Shown: positions 35,972 through 46,166 of the stretch, piece after piece
Numbering within the stretch: position 1 is the stretch's first letter
Layout of the letters: every line of letters begins with the position of its first letter
NCBI GenBank assembly: GCA_900315895.1
Contig: ONAY01000022.1
Coordinates: 1 to 49,741, forward strand
Direction: 5' to 3'
Origin: an uncultured Eubacteriales bacterium
GTDB lineage: Bacteria > Bacillota > Clostridia > Peptostreptococcales > Anaerovoracaceae
DNA: 49,741 nucleotides
Translations under genes and position numbers: made by a program
Notes under the pieces: generated by a model
Seen by the model: the letters and a program-made list of their open reading frames with translations, nothing else
The model's database searches: none
What the model was told of the DNA's origin: nothing

Positions 35972-36198
35972 CTTTCGCACAGGTGTTTTTCAAGTATTAT
36001 GACAGAGCCATAGGAAACGGTGTCTGTTCATTTTCTCAGACCGGGATCAGAGCCAATGACTTTATTACTATCTGCACTGACCCCGGCTTCGTGCTGGACA
36101 GAGAGTCGGTCATGAGAGCATCCAAAGCCATGAAGCTCAGGGAAGAGGAGATAAAGGAACTCCTGGTATTCGTAGAGGAGGCGGAACGTGACGCCTAA
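35968..36198 (+). CDS. Small protein of unknown function between murI and tmcAL
   Basis: A 76-residue protein without signal or membrane segment. The first part is mixed (MTFAQVFFKYYDRAIGNGV), the second is a charged helical stretch (SKAMKLREEEIKELLVFVEEAE). It overlaps murI by 4 bases and tmcAL by 11, so it is embedded in the operon and the frame is well supported. No family is recognised. The fold may be a small helix-turn-helix or helical bundle, but this is a guess from composition. Confidence 0.7.
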   Translation: MTFAQVFFKYYDRAIGNGVCSFSQTGIRANDFITICTDPGFVLDRESVMRASKAMKLREEEIKELLVFVEEAERDA

Positions 36199-37366
36199 GG
36201 TCCTGGGTATCACAGCTGAATACGATCCCTTCCACAAAGGCCACAAGTTCCAGCTTGAGGAGGCCGTAAGAAGGACCGGTGCCGACGTCAAGATCGCCGT
36301 CATCTCCGGGAACTTCACGCAGAGGGGAGAGCCGGCTATTCTGGACAAATGGGCCAGGGCAGAGATGGCAGTGAGAGAAGGCTTCGATCTGGTGGTCGAG
36401 ATGCCTCTTTTGTTTGCCTTAAGCAGCAGCGGAGATTTCGCAAAGGCCGGGGTTGAGATACTGGAGGATATGGGAGCCGACTATATTTCCTTTGGCTCCG
36501 AATGCGGAGATCTGAGGACTCTTCAGGAGGCTGCCTTCAGACGCGATATGATGACTGAGGAAGAGGAAGAGGGCATCCGTCAGCTGGTACGGGAAGGCTA
36601 TTCATATCCCAGAGCACTCCAGAATGTTCTGATGGAAGCTGAGCCCCTTGGCCCCAATGATAATCTGGCCTGCGAATACATCAGAAACATAAAGACCGCC
36701 CAGCCTGTGGTAATAAAGAGAGAAGGGGCAGGCTATTCGGATCTGGAATCGGGAGAAGGCTATCCCTCTGCTATGCAGATAAGGGAGCTTCTCAAAAAAC
36801 ACGAGGACGTGTCCGATCTCATGCCTGAGGCGAGTTTTTTGCGCCTCAAGGAGGAGGAAAAGAACTGCGGCCTGATGTTTAAGGAAATGCTTTTCCCGCT
36901 CTTGATGGAAAAGATCGCAACCACTCCGAAGCACCAGCTCATGATGATATCCGGGGCAGGAGAGGGCCTTGGAAACAAGCTGAGGGACAGCTTCAGATAC
37001 TGCCACGACTACGATGAACTGGCTGCCTCCATCAAGTCCAAAAGGTATACTCTGACCAGGGTGCAGAGAGTCCTGGCAAATACGCTTCTGGGGATCCGGG
37101 AGGAAGATGCTGCGGGAGCTGTGAATTATATAAGAGTCCTAGCATTTAATGACAGGGGATCGGCATATCTCAGGACAGTGGATGACAGAGACCATGACCT
37201 TCCGCTCATAACCAATATCAATAAGGACGCCCTGAAATATCCGGAACTTCAGAAGAATATCGAGAGGGACATTCTGGCCACGGACATATACAATATCGCC
37301 CTTGGAAGGGACCTGTATATCCACTCAGAGTACGTCAAAAAACCGTTGAAATTATCCGGCATATAG
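36188..37366 (+). CDS. tmcAL: tRNA(Met) cytidine acetate ligase TmcAL
   Basis: A 392-residue nucleotidyltransferase-fold enzyme that uses acetate and ATP to place ac4C at the wobble position of elongator tRNA-Met. The HxGH signature is in GITAEYDPFHKGHKFQ. Family motifs continue with VISGNFTQRGEPAILDKWARA and FGSEC, then GYSDLESGEGYPSAMQIREL. The start is GTG 36188, read with GAGGAGG just upstream; the first residues MTPKVLGITAEY match the family. It lies directly before ackA, whose reaction makes acetate and ATP. Confidence 0.9.
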   Translation: MTPKVLGITAEYDPFHKGHKFQLEEAVRRTGADVKIAVISGNFTQRGEPAILDKWARAEMAVREGFDLVVEMPLLFALSSSGDFAKAGVEILEDMGADYISFGSECGDLRTLQEAAFRRDMMTEEEEEGIRQLVREGYSYPRALQNVLMEAEPLGPNDNLACEYIRNIKTAQPVVIKREGAGYSDLESGEGYPSAMQIRELLKKHEDVSDLMPEASFLRLKEEEKNCGLMFKEMLFPLLMEKIATTPKHQLMMISGAGEGLGNKLRDSFRYCHDYDELAASIKSKRYTLTRVQRVLANTLLGIREEDAAGAVNYIRVLAFNDRGSAYLRTVDDRDHDLPLITNINKDALKYPELQKNIERDILATDIYNIALGRDLYIHSEYVKKPLKLSGI

Positions 37367-37374
37367 GATAAACT
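37346..37374 (+). promoter_or_regulatory. Candidate promoter for ackA
   Basis: TTGAAA (37346-37351), a 17-base spacer and TAAACT (37369-37374), overlapping the end of tmcAL. The leader of about 50 bases ends with AAAGGAG before ATG 37433. The -10 match is moderate. Confidence 0.45.
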
Positions 37375-37432
37375 AAATTTTTGGAAACGTTAGTTTTTAA
37401 TAACATTCAATCATAAATCAAAGGAGAAAAAA

Positions 37433-38635
37433 ATGAAGATCTTAGTAATCAACTGCGGAAGCTCCTCGCTGAAGTACCAGATCCTCGACATGACCAACGA
37501 GACACTTCTTTGCAAGGGACTTGTAGAGAAGATCGGTATCGAAGGTTCCGTCATCAATCATGAGAAGATCGGTCAGGAGAAGTTCGTTCTTCAGACACCC
37601 ATGAAGGATCACAAGGACGCCATCGCTCAGGTGCTGGCTGCCATCCAGGATCCGGATCACGGCGTAGTTACAAGCATGTCAGAGATCGGTGCTGTAGGAC
37701 ACCGTGTGGTACACGGAGGAGAGCACTACGCTGATTCAGTTCTCATCGATGATGAGGTCATGAAGGTCATCGAAGAGTGCTCAGACCTGGCACCTCTTCA
37801 CAACCCGCCGAACATCGCAGGTATCGAGGCATGCAAGGCCCTTATGCCGGACACACCGATGGTTGCCGTATTCGACACAGCTTTCCATCAGACCATGCCT
37901 CCCGAGAGCTATATCTACGCTCTTCCGTATGAGTACTATACAAAGTACGGCATCAGACGCTACGGCTTCCACGGCACATCCCACAAGTATGTTGCCCGTC
38001 GCGCCGCAGAGATGCTGAACGTAAGTCTTGAGGATCTTAAACTCATAACATGCCATCTTGGAAACGGAGCATCCGTATCCGCCATCAAGCACGGAAAGTG
38101 CATCGACACTTCCATGGGATTCACACCCCTTGAAGGTCTGGTAATGGGAACACGTTCCGGCGACATCGACCCGGCACTTGTGACCTACATCAGAGAGAAA
38201 GAAAACCTTGCTCCCGGCAAGGCCAACGAGATCCTCAACAAGAAGTCCGGTGTTCTTGGAATCTCCGGAGTATCCTCAGACTTCAGAGACATCGAGGCTG
38301 CAGTAGAAGAAGGAAACGAGAGAGCAGCTCTGGCCCTCAAGGTCTTCGCTCATAAGGTGAGATTCTATATCGGCGCTTACATCGCTGAGATGAATGGATG
38401 CGACGCCATCGTCTTCACAGCCGGAGTAGGTGAGAATGACATCACAATGAGAGAACTGATCTGCCACGACCTTGGAAATCTCGGAATCAAGATCGATCCG
38501 CTGAAGAACAAGATCAGAGGCAAGGAGACCATCATCTCAGCTGATGACGCAAAAATCAAAGCTCTCCTTATTCCCACCAACGAGGAGCTCATGATCGCAA
38601 GAGATACTTTCCAGATCATAAAAAAGTTAAAGTAA
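37433..38635 (+). CDS. ackA: Acetate kinase
   Basis: A 400-residue enzyme interconverting acetyl phosphate + ADP and acetate + ATP; in fermenters it yields ATP. N-terminal phosphate loop [12 protein letters not shown], later [23 protein letters not shown] and [10 protein letters not shown] are all family motifs. Codon use is biased toward C-ending codons, as in pgk and hppA, suggesting high expression. No pta lies next to it in the window. AAAGGAG precedes the ATG. Confidence 0.95.
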   Translation: MKILVINCGSSSLKYQILDMTNETLLCKGLVEKIGIEGSVINHEKIGQEKFVLQTPMKDHKDAIAQVLAAIQDPDHGVVTSMSEIGAVGHRVVHGGEHYADSVLIDDEVMKVIEECSDLAPLHNPPNIAGIEACKALMPDTPMVAVFDTAFHQTMPPESYIYALPYEYYTKYGIRRYGFHGTSHKYVARRAAEMLNVSLEDLKLITCHLGNGASVSAIKHGKCIDTSMGFTPLEGLVMGTRSGDIDPALVTYIREKENLAPGKANEILNKKSGVLGISGVSSDFRDIEAAVEEGNERAALALKVFAHKVRFYIGAYIAEMNGCDAIVFTAGVGENDITMRELICHDLGNLGIKIDPLKNKIRGKETIISADDAKIKALLIPTNEELMIARDTFQIIKKLK

Positions 38636-38648
38636 GGGAAAATAACTG

Positions 38649-38677
38649 TTGACAAAAGCCTGATCTTCAAGTAATAT
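38649..38677 (+). promoter_or_regulatory. Promoter of rpmF
   Basis: TTGACA (38649-38654), 17 bases, TAATAT (38672-38677). The leader carries a CGGGCC/GGCCCG inverted repeat (38698-38710) and a small hairpin AACAC (38724-38728)/GTGTT (38737-38741) that holds the AGGAG ribosome site in its loop. Confidence 0.7.
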
Positions 38678-38747
38678 CTAGTAGTTGACGATTTGAACGG
38701 GCCAGGCCCGCAGGAGATAGAATAACACAACAGGAGGTGTTAAGGAC

Positions 38748-38927
38748 ATGGCAGTACCTAAGAGAAGAACATCAAAGGCGAAGAGAAATTCCCGCCAGGC
38801 AGCCAACATGAAGATGGCAGCCCCCGGAATGTGCATCTGCCCTCAGTGCCATCAGCCCAAACTTCCTCATAGAGTTTGCCCCAACTGCAACTACTATGAT
38901 GGAAAAGAGATCGTAGCTGAAGCATAA
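38748..38927 (+). CDS. rpmF: 50S ribosomal protein L32
   Basis: A 59-residue zinc-ribbon ribosomal protein starting MAVPKRRTSKAKRNSRQA, as in the family. Four cysteines in CxxC pairs (CPQC at 31-34 and CPNC at 44-47) make it the zinc-binding form. AGGAGG lies upstream. In many Bacillota rpmF follows a DUF177 (yceD) gene and precedes plsX. Here ackA lies directly upstream and a tRNA directly downstream, so this neighbourhood is broken up. Confidence 0.96.
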   Translation: MAVPKRRTSKAKRNSRQAANMKMAAPGMCICPQCHQPKLPHRVCPNCNYYDGKEIVAEA

Positions 38928-38938
38928 AAAATGTTTTC

Positions 38939-38966
38939 AAAAGGCAGGTCATTTGACCTGCCTTTT
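38939..38966 (+). terminator. Terminator after rpmF
   Basis: AAAAGGCAGGTC (38939-38950) pairs perfectly with GACCTGCCTTTT (38955-38966) around ATTT, with a further T after it. Confidence 0.92.
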
Positions 38967-38973
38967 TGGCCAT

Positions 38974-39048
38974 GCTAGTGTGGCTCAATGGTAGAGCAGC
39001 TCATTCGTAATGAGCAGGTTGGGGGTTCGATTCCCTTCACTAGCTCCA
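38974..39048 (+). tRNA. tRNA-Thr (anticodon CGT)
   Basis: The acceptor stem GCTAGTG (38974-38980) pairs with CACTAGC (39038-39044), followed by discriminator T and an encoded CCA (39046-39048). The D-arm contains GGCTCAATGGTAGAGC. The anticodon stem GCTCA/TGAGC encloses TTCGTAA, giving anticodon CGT (39006-39008), which reads ACG (Thr). The T-arm has GGTTCGATTCC. All four helices close without mismatch problems. Confidence 0.95.
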
Positions 39049-39055
39049 TGACAGC

Positions 39056-39083
39056 AAAAGGACGTCCTTTAGGGCGTCCTTTT
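39056..39083 (+). terminator. Terminator after tRNA-Thr
   Basis: AAAAGGACG (39056-39064) pairs with CGTCCTTTT (39075-39083), eight bases past the tRNA 3' end. Confidence 0.8.
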
Positions 39084-39100
39084 GTGTGCTCAGAAACAGA

Positions 39101-39115
39101 GAGGGAATCGAACCC
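39101..39115 (-). repeat. Inverted copy of a tRNA T-arm
   Basis: Read on the - strand these bases give GGGTTCGATTCCCTC, matching 14 of 15 bases of the T-arm of the tRNA-Thr at 39023-39037. No other tRNA parts are present. It may be a relic of an inverted integration or duplication at this tRNA. Confidence 0.5.
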
Positions 39116-39174
39116 GAAAGGGCATCTATCAGGATTGAGTTTTTTGCGCATGATAGACCGACGATGCATATCAT

Positions 39175-39528
39175 TGGGTCAAATAATGCAACCCGTCTAT
39201 ATTTGACCCACTTCCCAGACGAAGCAATGGGTCAAAACATGCAAACCACCAGGATCCGACCCAATTTCAAATGGAAATATTGGGTCATGATTGGCGAACC
39301 ACCAGGATCTGACCCAAACACAATCCATATCATTGGGTCAATTATGACCAGTCCCCCCGATTTGACCCACCACTCGGGAGATTTATTGGGTCAAAATGAG
39401 TGATTTATCAGAAATTGACCCACCTCTCGGGAGATTTATTGGGTCAATTATGACCAATCCCCCCGATTTGACCCACTTCCAAGCCAAAATACTGGGTCTA
39501 AACATACCAGCCGCCTGATATTGACCCA
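39175..39528. repeat. Array of seven 53-bp units with conserved inverted octamers
   Basis: TGGGTCAA (or one- to two-base variants) starts at 39175, 39228, 39281, 39334, 39387, 39440 and 39493. TTGACCCA (or variants) starts at 39203, 39256, 39309, 39362, 39415, 39468 and 39521. Every unit is therefore octamer, 20 bases, inverted octamer, 17 bases, with a strict period of 53 and no indels. The 20- and 17-base segments differ between units. Some are nearly the same (units 4 and 6 share TTATGACCA; units 4 and 5 share CTCGGGAGATTTAT), while unit 5's 20-base segment is unrelated. A decayed half unit may precede 39175. No coding frame of note crosses it. Confidence 0.95.
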
Positions 39529-39590
39529 ACACTTCTTTAAAAACTATTCCATAAAGCACTTTTATACGTTATAATGATAAAAACGGCCTA

Positions 39591-39599
39591 TGCTATAAT
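39591..39599 (+). promoter_or_regulatory. Extended -10 promoter of the 5'-nucleotidase gene
   Basis: TGCTATAAT (39591-39599) is an extended -10 box; no good -35 is seen 17 bases upstream. A second TATAAT at 39570-39575 is less well placed. AAGGAGG follows before ATG 39630. Confidence 0.5.
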
Positions 39600-39629
39600 C
39601 GTTCCAATGGAACAGATAAGGAGGTCACC

Positions 39630-41084
39630 ATGTCGCACATTACGATACTTCATTCCAATGATATGCACGGGGACTGGCTTCCCGAAGTGGTAGATGGCAA
39701 GGAGACGGGCGGTCTTCCAAGACTTTCCGGATATATTAAAAGCGTCAGACATGCCAACCCCAACACAATTTATGCAATTGCAGGGGATATGTTCAGAGGC
39801 TCCATTATAGACTCTGAATACTTGGGACTTTCTACCATAGACATGATCAATCTGACAAAACCGGATGTTGTCTCTCTGGGAAATCACGAGGTGGATTATG
39901 GTTTGGCACACTTGCTTTTCCTGGAGAAGTGCGCGGATTTCCCGATCATTAATACTGACCTTTTTGTTACGGTCAATAACAAAAGACTGTTCTCGCCGTA
40001 CATCAACGTGAATGTGGGAGGAGTCAAGATCCTCTTCATAGGCATCCTCACCCAGGAGGTCCTGTCCACAACAAAGTCTGAGAAGATCGTGGGCTCCTAT
40101 GTAAACATGAAGAGAGCAGCTAAGGAGATAGGAGTCATCTGCGATAACTACAGGACCACCGATACAGACATCACCATCCTTATGACTCATATCGGCTATG
40201 AGAATGATATCAAGCTGGCAGAGCAGCTGGATAAGAACTATGGAGTGAATTTCATCATAGGCGGCCACTCCCACACCTACATGGAGGAACCTACTATAGT
40301 AAACGGGATACCCATCGTTCAGGCCTTTACAGGCACAGATTTCATCGGAAGGTTCGATATCAATTACGACACAACAAACCATAAGATAGAGAACTGGGGC
40401 TGGAAATGCGTGCCCATCGACGAAGATTCCGCAGAGAACGATCATGTCATGCAGGGACTTCTGGACCAGTACAAGGGAGTAACGGATGAGAAATACAAGA
40501 GGGTGGTTACCAGATTCGAGAGGGAACTGACCCACCCGTTGAGAGAGCAGGAAACGGAGATGGGGAATCTCTACGCCGATGTTATGGTGGACGATGCTTC
40601 CTACGACATAATGATGTTCGGTTCAGGTTCCATAAGAAAACAAGCCATGGGACCCATCGTAGAGTATCAGGAGATGCTCGAAAACACACCCTTCGATGAC
40701 GTGCTCTGGATGGTGGAGGTCACAGGTGCCCAGTTCAGAAGGATGATACAGCACATCCTGAGGGACGAAGCCTGGACAGGTAATACTGAGTTCTATCAGT
40801 TCTCAAAGGGTGTCCACATCAAGTATTCCAAGTCGAAACATAAGATCGAAGAACTGACATTTAACGGTAAGGACATCAAGGACGATGATCGCTTTAAGAT
40901 AGGACTTCAGAATTACCACTTTACCAATTTCGATGAGTTCTTGGGCGTGCCGTTGGAGGAAGTCAAGCAGAACTTCAAACCAAGGGTGGTGGCCACCAGC
41001 GTAAACAACATCATAGAGGAGTATTTTACCACACATCCTGGACTGGACGCTCATGTGGAGGGCAGGATCGAGATAGTTGATTGA
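39630..41084 (+). CDS. Bifunctional metallophosphatase / 5'-nucleotidase family protein
   Basis: A 484-residue enzyme of the UshA/5'-nucleotidase type. The N-terminal calcineurin-like domain carries the metal motifs LHSNDMHGDW, GNHEVDYG and GGHSHT, about residues 5-260. The C-terminal substrate-binding domain (about 300-480) includes FGSGSIRKQ and ENTPFDDVLWMVEVTG. There is no signal peptide, so it acts in the cytoplasm, unlike many secreted relatives. AAGGAGG precedes ATG 39630. It is followed by a terminator and is alone in its transcript. The substrate (nucleotides, cyclic dinucleotides or sugar nucleotides) is not determined. Confidence 0.88.
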   Translation: MSHITILHSNDMHGDWLPEVVDGKETGGLPRLSGYIKSVRHANPNTIYAIAGDMFRGSIIDSEYLGLSTIDMINLTKPDVVSLGNHEVDYGLAHLLFLEKCADFPIINTDLFVTVNNKRLFSPYINVNVGGVKILFIGILTQEVLSTTKSEKIVGSYVNMKRAAKEIGVICDNYRTTDTDITILMTHIGYENDIKLAEQLDKNYGVNFIIGGHSHTYMEEPTIVNGIPIVQAFTGTDFIGRFDINYDTTNHKIENWGWKCVPIDEDSAENDHVMQGLLDQYKGVTDEKYKRVVTRFERELTHPLREQETEMGNLYADVMVDDASYDIMMFGSGSIRKQAMGPIVEYQEMLENTPFDDVLWMVEVTGAQFRRMIQHILRDEAWTGNTEFYQFSKGVHIKYSKSKHKIEELTFNGKDIKDDDRFKIGLQNYHFTNFDEFLGVPLEEVKQNFKPRVVATSVNNIIEEYFTTHPGLDAHVEGRIEIVD

Positions 41085-41089
41085 CTTGA

Positions 41090-43544
<2,455 letters not shown>

Positions 43545-43585
43545 AAGATACTGCTATTGATACTTAACTCAGAGGTGAAAGGAAT

Positions 43586-44530
43586 ATGGAAAGCAGAAAT
43601 GAAATAGTTCTCTTTGAGACAAAGGACAAAGCAATATGCCTCCCAGTTCCAATCGATAGGGATACAGTATGGCTGACTCAAGATCAAATGAGCGAATTGT
43701 TTGATACGGCTAGGTCATCTATCGCATATCATATTGGGAAGATCTTCAAAGAAGGTGAATTACAGAGGGATACTTCTGTCGAAATTTTCGACAGAAGTAA
43801 TGGAAGTGCTTCAAGACCCCCTCAATATTATAATTTGGACGTAATCATATCCGTAGGATATAGGGTTAAATCGCAAAGGGGTGTTGAATTCAGACAATGG
43901 GCTAACTCTGTGTTAAAACAATATATTCTGAAAGGTTATGCAATTAATGAGAAGCGCCTTCAGGCTTTGCAGAAAACTGTTGAAATACAGACGAGGATGC
44001 TTGCAGATACTTTAGAGTTGGACCAAAAGGATGTCCTTACTGCCGTAGCCCAGTACACTCAGGCGTTGTTGCTTCTCGATCAGTATGACCATCAATCGAT
44101 AGAAAAGCCAGATGGAAATACGCCTTTATATCGAATCACTTATGATGACTGCAGAGCCATGATTGACAAGATGGAGGATTCTTTTCATTCGGATGTTTTT
44201 GGAGTCGAGAAAGAATCCGGGAAAATTGAGGGTATACTTGCAGCGGTCTATCAGAATGTGTTCGGCGGCGAAGTATATCCATCGTTAGAGGAAAAAGCGG
44301 CCAATCTATTATATTTTATGATCAAGGATCATCCGTTTGCAGATGGTTGCAAACGCATTGCAGCATCAATATTTCTGGAGTTTTTAAATAAAAATAATGC
44401 TCTTTTTGTGGATGGTAATAAACGTATTAGTGATGGAGCTCTGGTTGCGATTACTCTTATGATTGCCGAATCAGACCCAAAAGAAAAGGATATAATGACA
44501 TTGTTGGTAATGAATCTTCTTAAAATGTGA
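43586..44530 (+). CDS. RhuM-Fic/Doc fusion protein
   Basis: A 314-residue protein. The N-terminal RhuM domain (about 5-130) has TVWLTQDQMSELF, SSIAYHIGKIFKEGEL, YYNLDVIISVGYRV and FRQWANSVLKQYILKGYAIN. A coiled linker leads to a C-terminal Fic/Doc domain. The Fic core reads KDHPFADGCKRIAAS near residue 250, where Doc-type proteins have HPFxDGNKR, so the Asn is Cys here. Fic proteins transfer nucleotide or phosphate groups to targets; Doc relatives are toxins. RhuM proteins are common in mobile islands. AAAGG precedes ATG 43586. No antitoxin gene is adjacent. Base composition is lower in GC than the preceding genes. Confidence 0.85.
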   Translation: MESRNEIVLFETKDKAICLPVPIDRDTVWLTQDQMSELFDTARSSIAYHIGKIFKEGELQRDTSVEIFDRSNGSASRPPQYYNLDVIISVGYRVKSQRGVEFRQWANSVLKQYILKGYAINEKRLQALQKTVEIQTRMLADTLELDQKDVLTAVAQYTQALLLLDQYDHQSIEKPDGNTPLYRITYDDCRAMIDKMEDSFHSDVFGVEKESGKIEGILAAVYQNVFGGEVYPSLEEKAANLLYFMIKDHPFADGCKRIAASIFLEFLNKNNALFVDGNKRISDGALVAITLMIAESDPKEKDIMTLLVMNLLKM

Positions 44531-44606
44531 TTTTAGAAGATTCAGATGCATTGATTAAGCTCTATTTGTTTTTGCAAGATAAACCAATGAAGCAGGGATT
44601 CGAGAT

Positions 44607-45830
44607 ATGAAATTACGGGATTATAAGAAGTTCATAACCGCGGCGTTTATTAATAATACAAGAAGGGGCTTTGCCGACTGGCGTGACTGCGGAGGTCTCT
44701 GCATGGATGTGACGGAAGGTCTGGAAGGAGCTAAAGAAGGTCTGTGTGCCGAGAACAGATATGCAGATCTTTTTGAACTCTGTAATTGGACATATGTAAA
44801 GTGGAGCAATACTGATAAGGATGATTCCAACGGTGAAACGCAGGATTTTTGCTCGTTTGTTTATGACATATGGGAAACCATTTATAAAAATGGGGAGCAG
44901 AGCCTTTCTCATGAGCGAATGCTGGATGGATTATTGGAGCATTTGAACGGAAGAGTCTTTGACTATATGGAGGATGAAATCTATGATTTTGTCCTTGATC
45001 ATTTTAAGAGCGAGGATGAGCTTGTAAAGAAGGAACAGTTCCTTTTGAAGGTCATGGATGATTTGAAGCGTCAGATCCCTGAAAAGGAGATTTTGCAGTA
45101 TTCACTTCATGTAAAGGAAGATTACTATGTAAAGGTTTTGGCTGACCAGAAGAGACCAATACAGGAGATCAGGGATTTCCTAAAATCCAGAGACAGATAT
45201 ACCAATAAAGAGTTGTTAGCACAGATTGAGACAGAATATGGTAATTATGATGAAGCTATCAAGCTCTACAGAGAACAGATAGATAGTCGCCCGGACTCTT
45301 ACTGGTCTGATGGACCGAGAAAAGCTCTGATGGAAATATACAGGATACAAGGAGATACAGCGGCTTATATCACAGAGCTTTACAATATGATGGTAGCTCA
45401 TACCGGTGATGAGAAATATTATCTGGAGTACAAGGCTCTATTCACCGCTGAAGAGTGGAAGGTCAGATGGGAAGAATTACTGAATGAATTTGCTGACAAA
45501 TTGCCGGCGATCAATCTCTGGTTAAGCTATGAGGACAGATATGACCTGATCATGGATAATGCGGAGCCTGACAATGAGTACGTTATTGATACTTATGGAA
45601 AGAAGCTGTTTAGTATGTATCCGGACAGATGCCTGAAAGTGTTGGCGAATGCGGCAGACAGGCAGGCACGAACATCAAAGAACAGGCGTGATTACAAGTA
45701 TATAGCAAGAAATTTGAAGAAAATAGCAGCTCATCCGGGAGGCAAGGAGATTGCCTCTGAACTGGCAGCAAAGTATAGGGCACAGTATCCCAGAAGATCT
45801 GCAATGATAGATGAACTGAAACGGTTTTGA
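44607..45830 (+). CDS. Conserved protein with TPR-like C-terminus, unknown function
   Basis: A 407-residue soluble helical protein. Residues 200-260 look like a TPR repeat (IETEYGNYDEAIKLYREQI). The C-terminal 70 residues (YPDRCLKVLANAADRQ ... YRAQYPRRSAMIDELKRF) resemble the helical tail found in SWIM zinc-finger-linked proteins. No SWIM motif (CxCx-CxH) is present. The N-terminal half has many Trp and acidic residues and no known motif. It stands 19 bases before the next small gene, which may be cotranscribed. Function is unknown. Confidence 0.75.
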   Translation: MKLRDYKKFITAAFINNTRRGFADWRDCGGLCMDVTEGLEGAKEGLCAENRYADLFELCNWTYVKWSNTDKDDSNGETQDFCSFVYDIWETIYKNGEQSLSHERMLDGLLEHLNGRVFDYMEDEIYDFVLDHFKSEDELVKKEQFLLKVMDDLKRQIPEKEILQYSLHVKEDYYVKVLADQKRPIQEIRDFLKSRDRYTNKELLAQIETEYGNYDEAIKLYREQIDSRPDSYWSDGPRKALMEIYRIQGDTAAYITELYNMMVAHTGDEKYYLEYKALFTAEEWKVRWEELLNEFADKLPAINLWLSYEDRYDLIMDNAEPDNEYVIDTYGKKLFSMYPDRCLKVLANAADRQARTSKNRRDYKYIARNLKKIAAHPGGKEIASELAAKYRAQYPRRSAMIDELKRF

Positions 45831-45848
45831 GATTAAGGTGATTGGATT

Positions 45849-46166
45849 ATGGTAGAGATATCAAAGGTGGATTGGAAACTGTTTCGCGAAAAAGTTCCTG
45901 AATGGCAGGAACATTATATGGAGCGATTGACGAAGAAGTATATTGAACTGCTGAGCTCTACGGGAAATGCTTCTGATCACTTTTGGGAACTTGAAAAGAG
46001 AATCAGAAATGATAAGAAGCATCCGGGTGTGATTTTGGAAATGAACAAATCTGAGGAGATATGGGATATTGCTATACTTGTAAAGAAGAAGGTTATCACC
46101 TTGAAAGATCTGGAAGGGTTCAGTCAGGAACTGATTGATTCAGTGACAGAGTTACTTAATCGATAG
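45849..46166 (+). CDS. Conserved hypothetical protein, 105 residues
   Basis: A small helical protein with no signal or membrane segment: WKLFREKVPEWQEHYMERLTKKYIELL, then FWELEKRIRNDKKHPGVILEM. I recognise this pattern from many Clostridia genomes, where it is a hypothetical protein often given misleading names. AAGGTGAT precedes ATG 45849. It lies 19 bases after the TPR-like gene. No function is known to me. Confidence 0.75.
   Translation: MVEISKVDWKLFREKVPEWQEHYMERLTKKYIELLSSTGNASDHFWELEKRIRNDKKHPGVILEMNKSEEIWDIAILVKKKVITLKDLEGFSQELIDSVTELLNR

Noticed and set aside
38975-39403. Three short frames over the tRNA-Thr and the array
   Set aside because: They translate tRNA sequence (the GIEPPTCSLR type of artefact) or repeat DNA; no SD, no domain.
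39175-39528. CRISPR array
   Set aside because: The conserved part is two 8-base inverted motifs, the fillers are only 17 and 20 bases and several are related to each other, and no cas genes are near.
39588-40535. 315-codon frame on the - strand over the 5'-nucleotidase gene
   Set aside because: The + strand has the metal motifs and a strong SD; the reverse frame is a codon-bias shadow.
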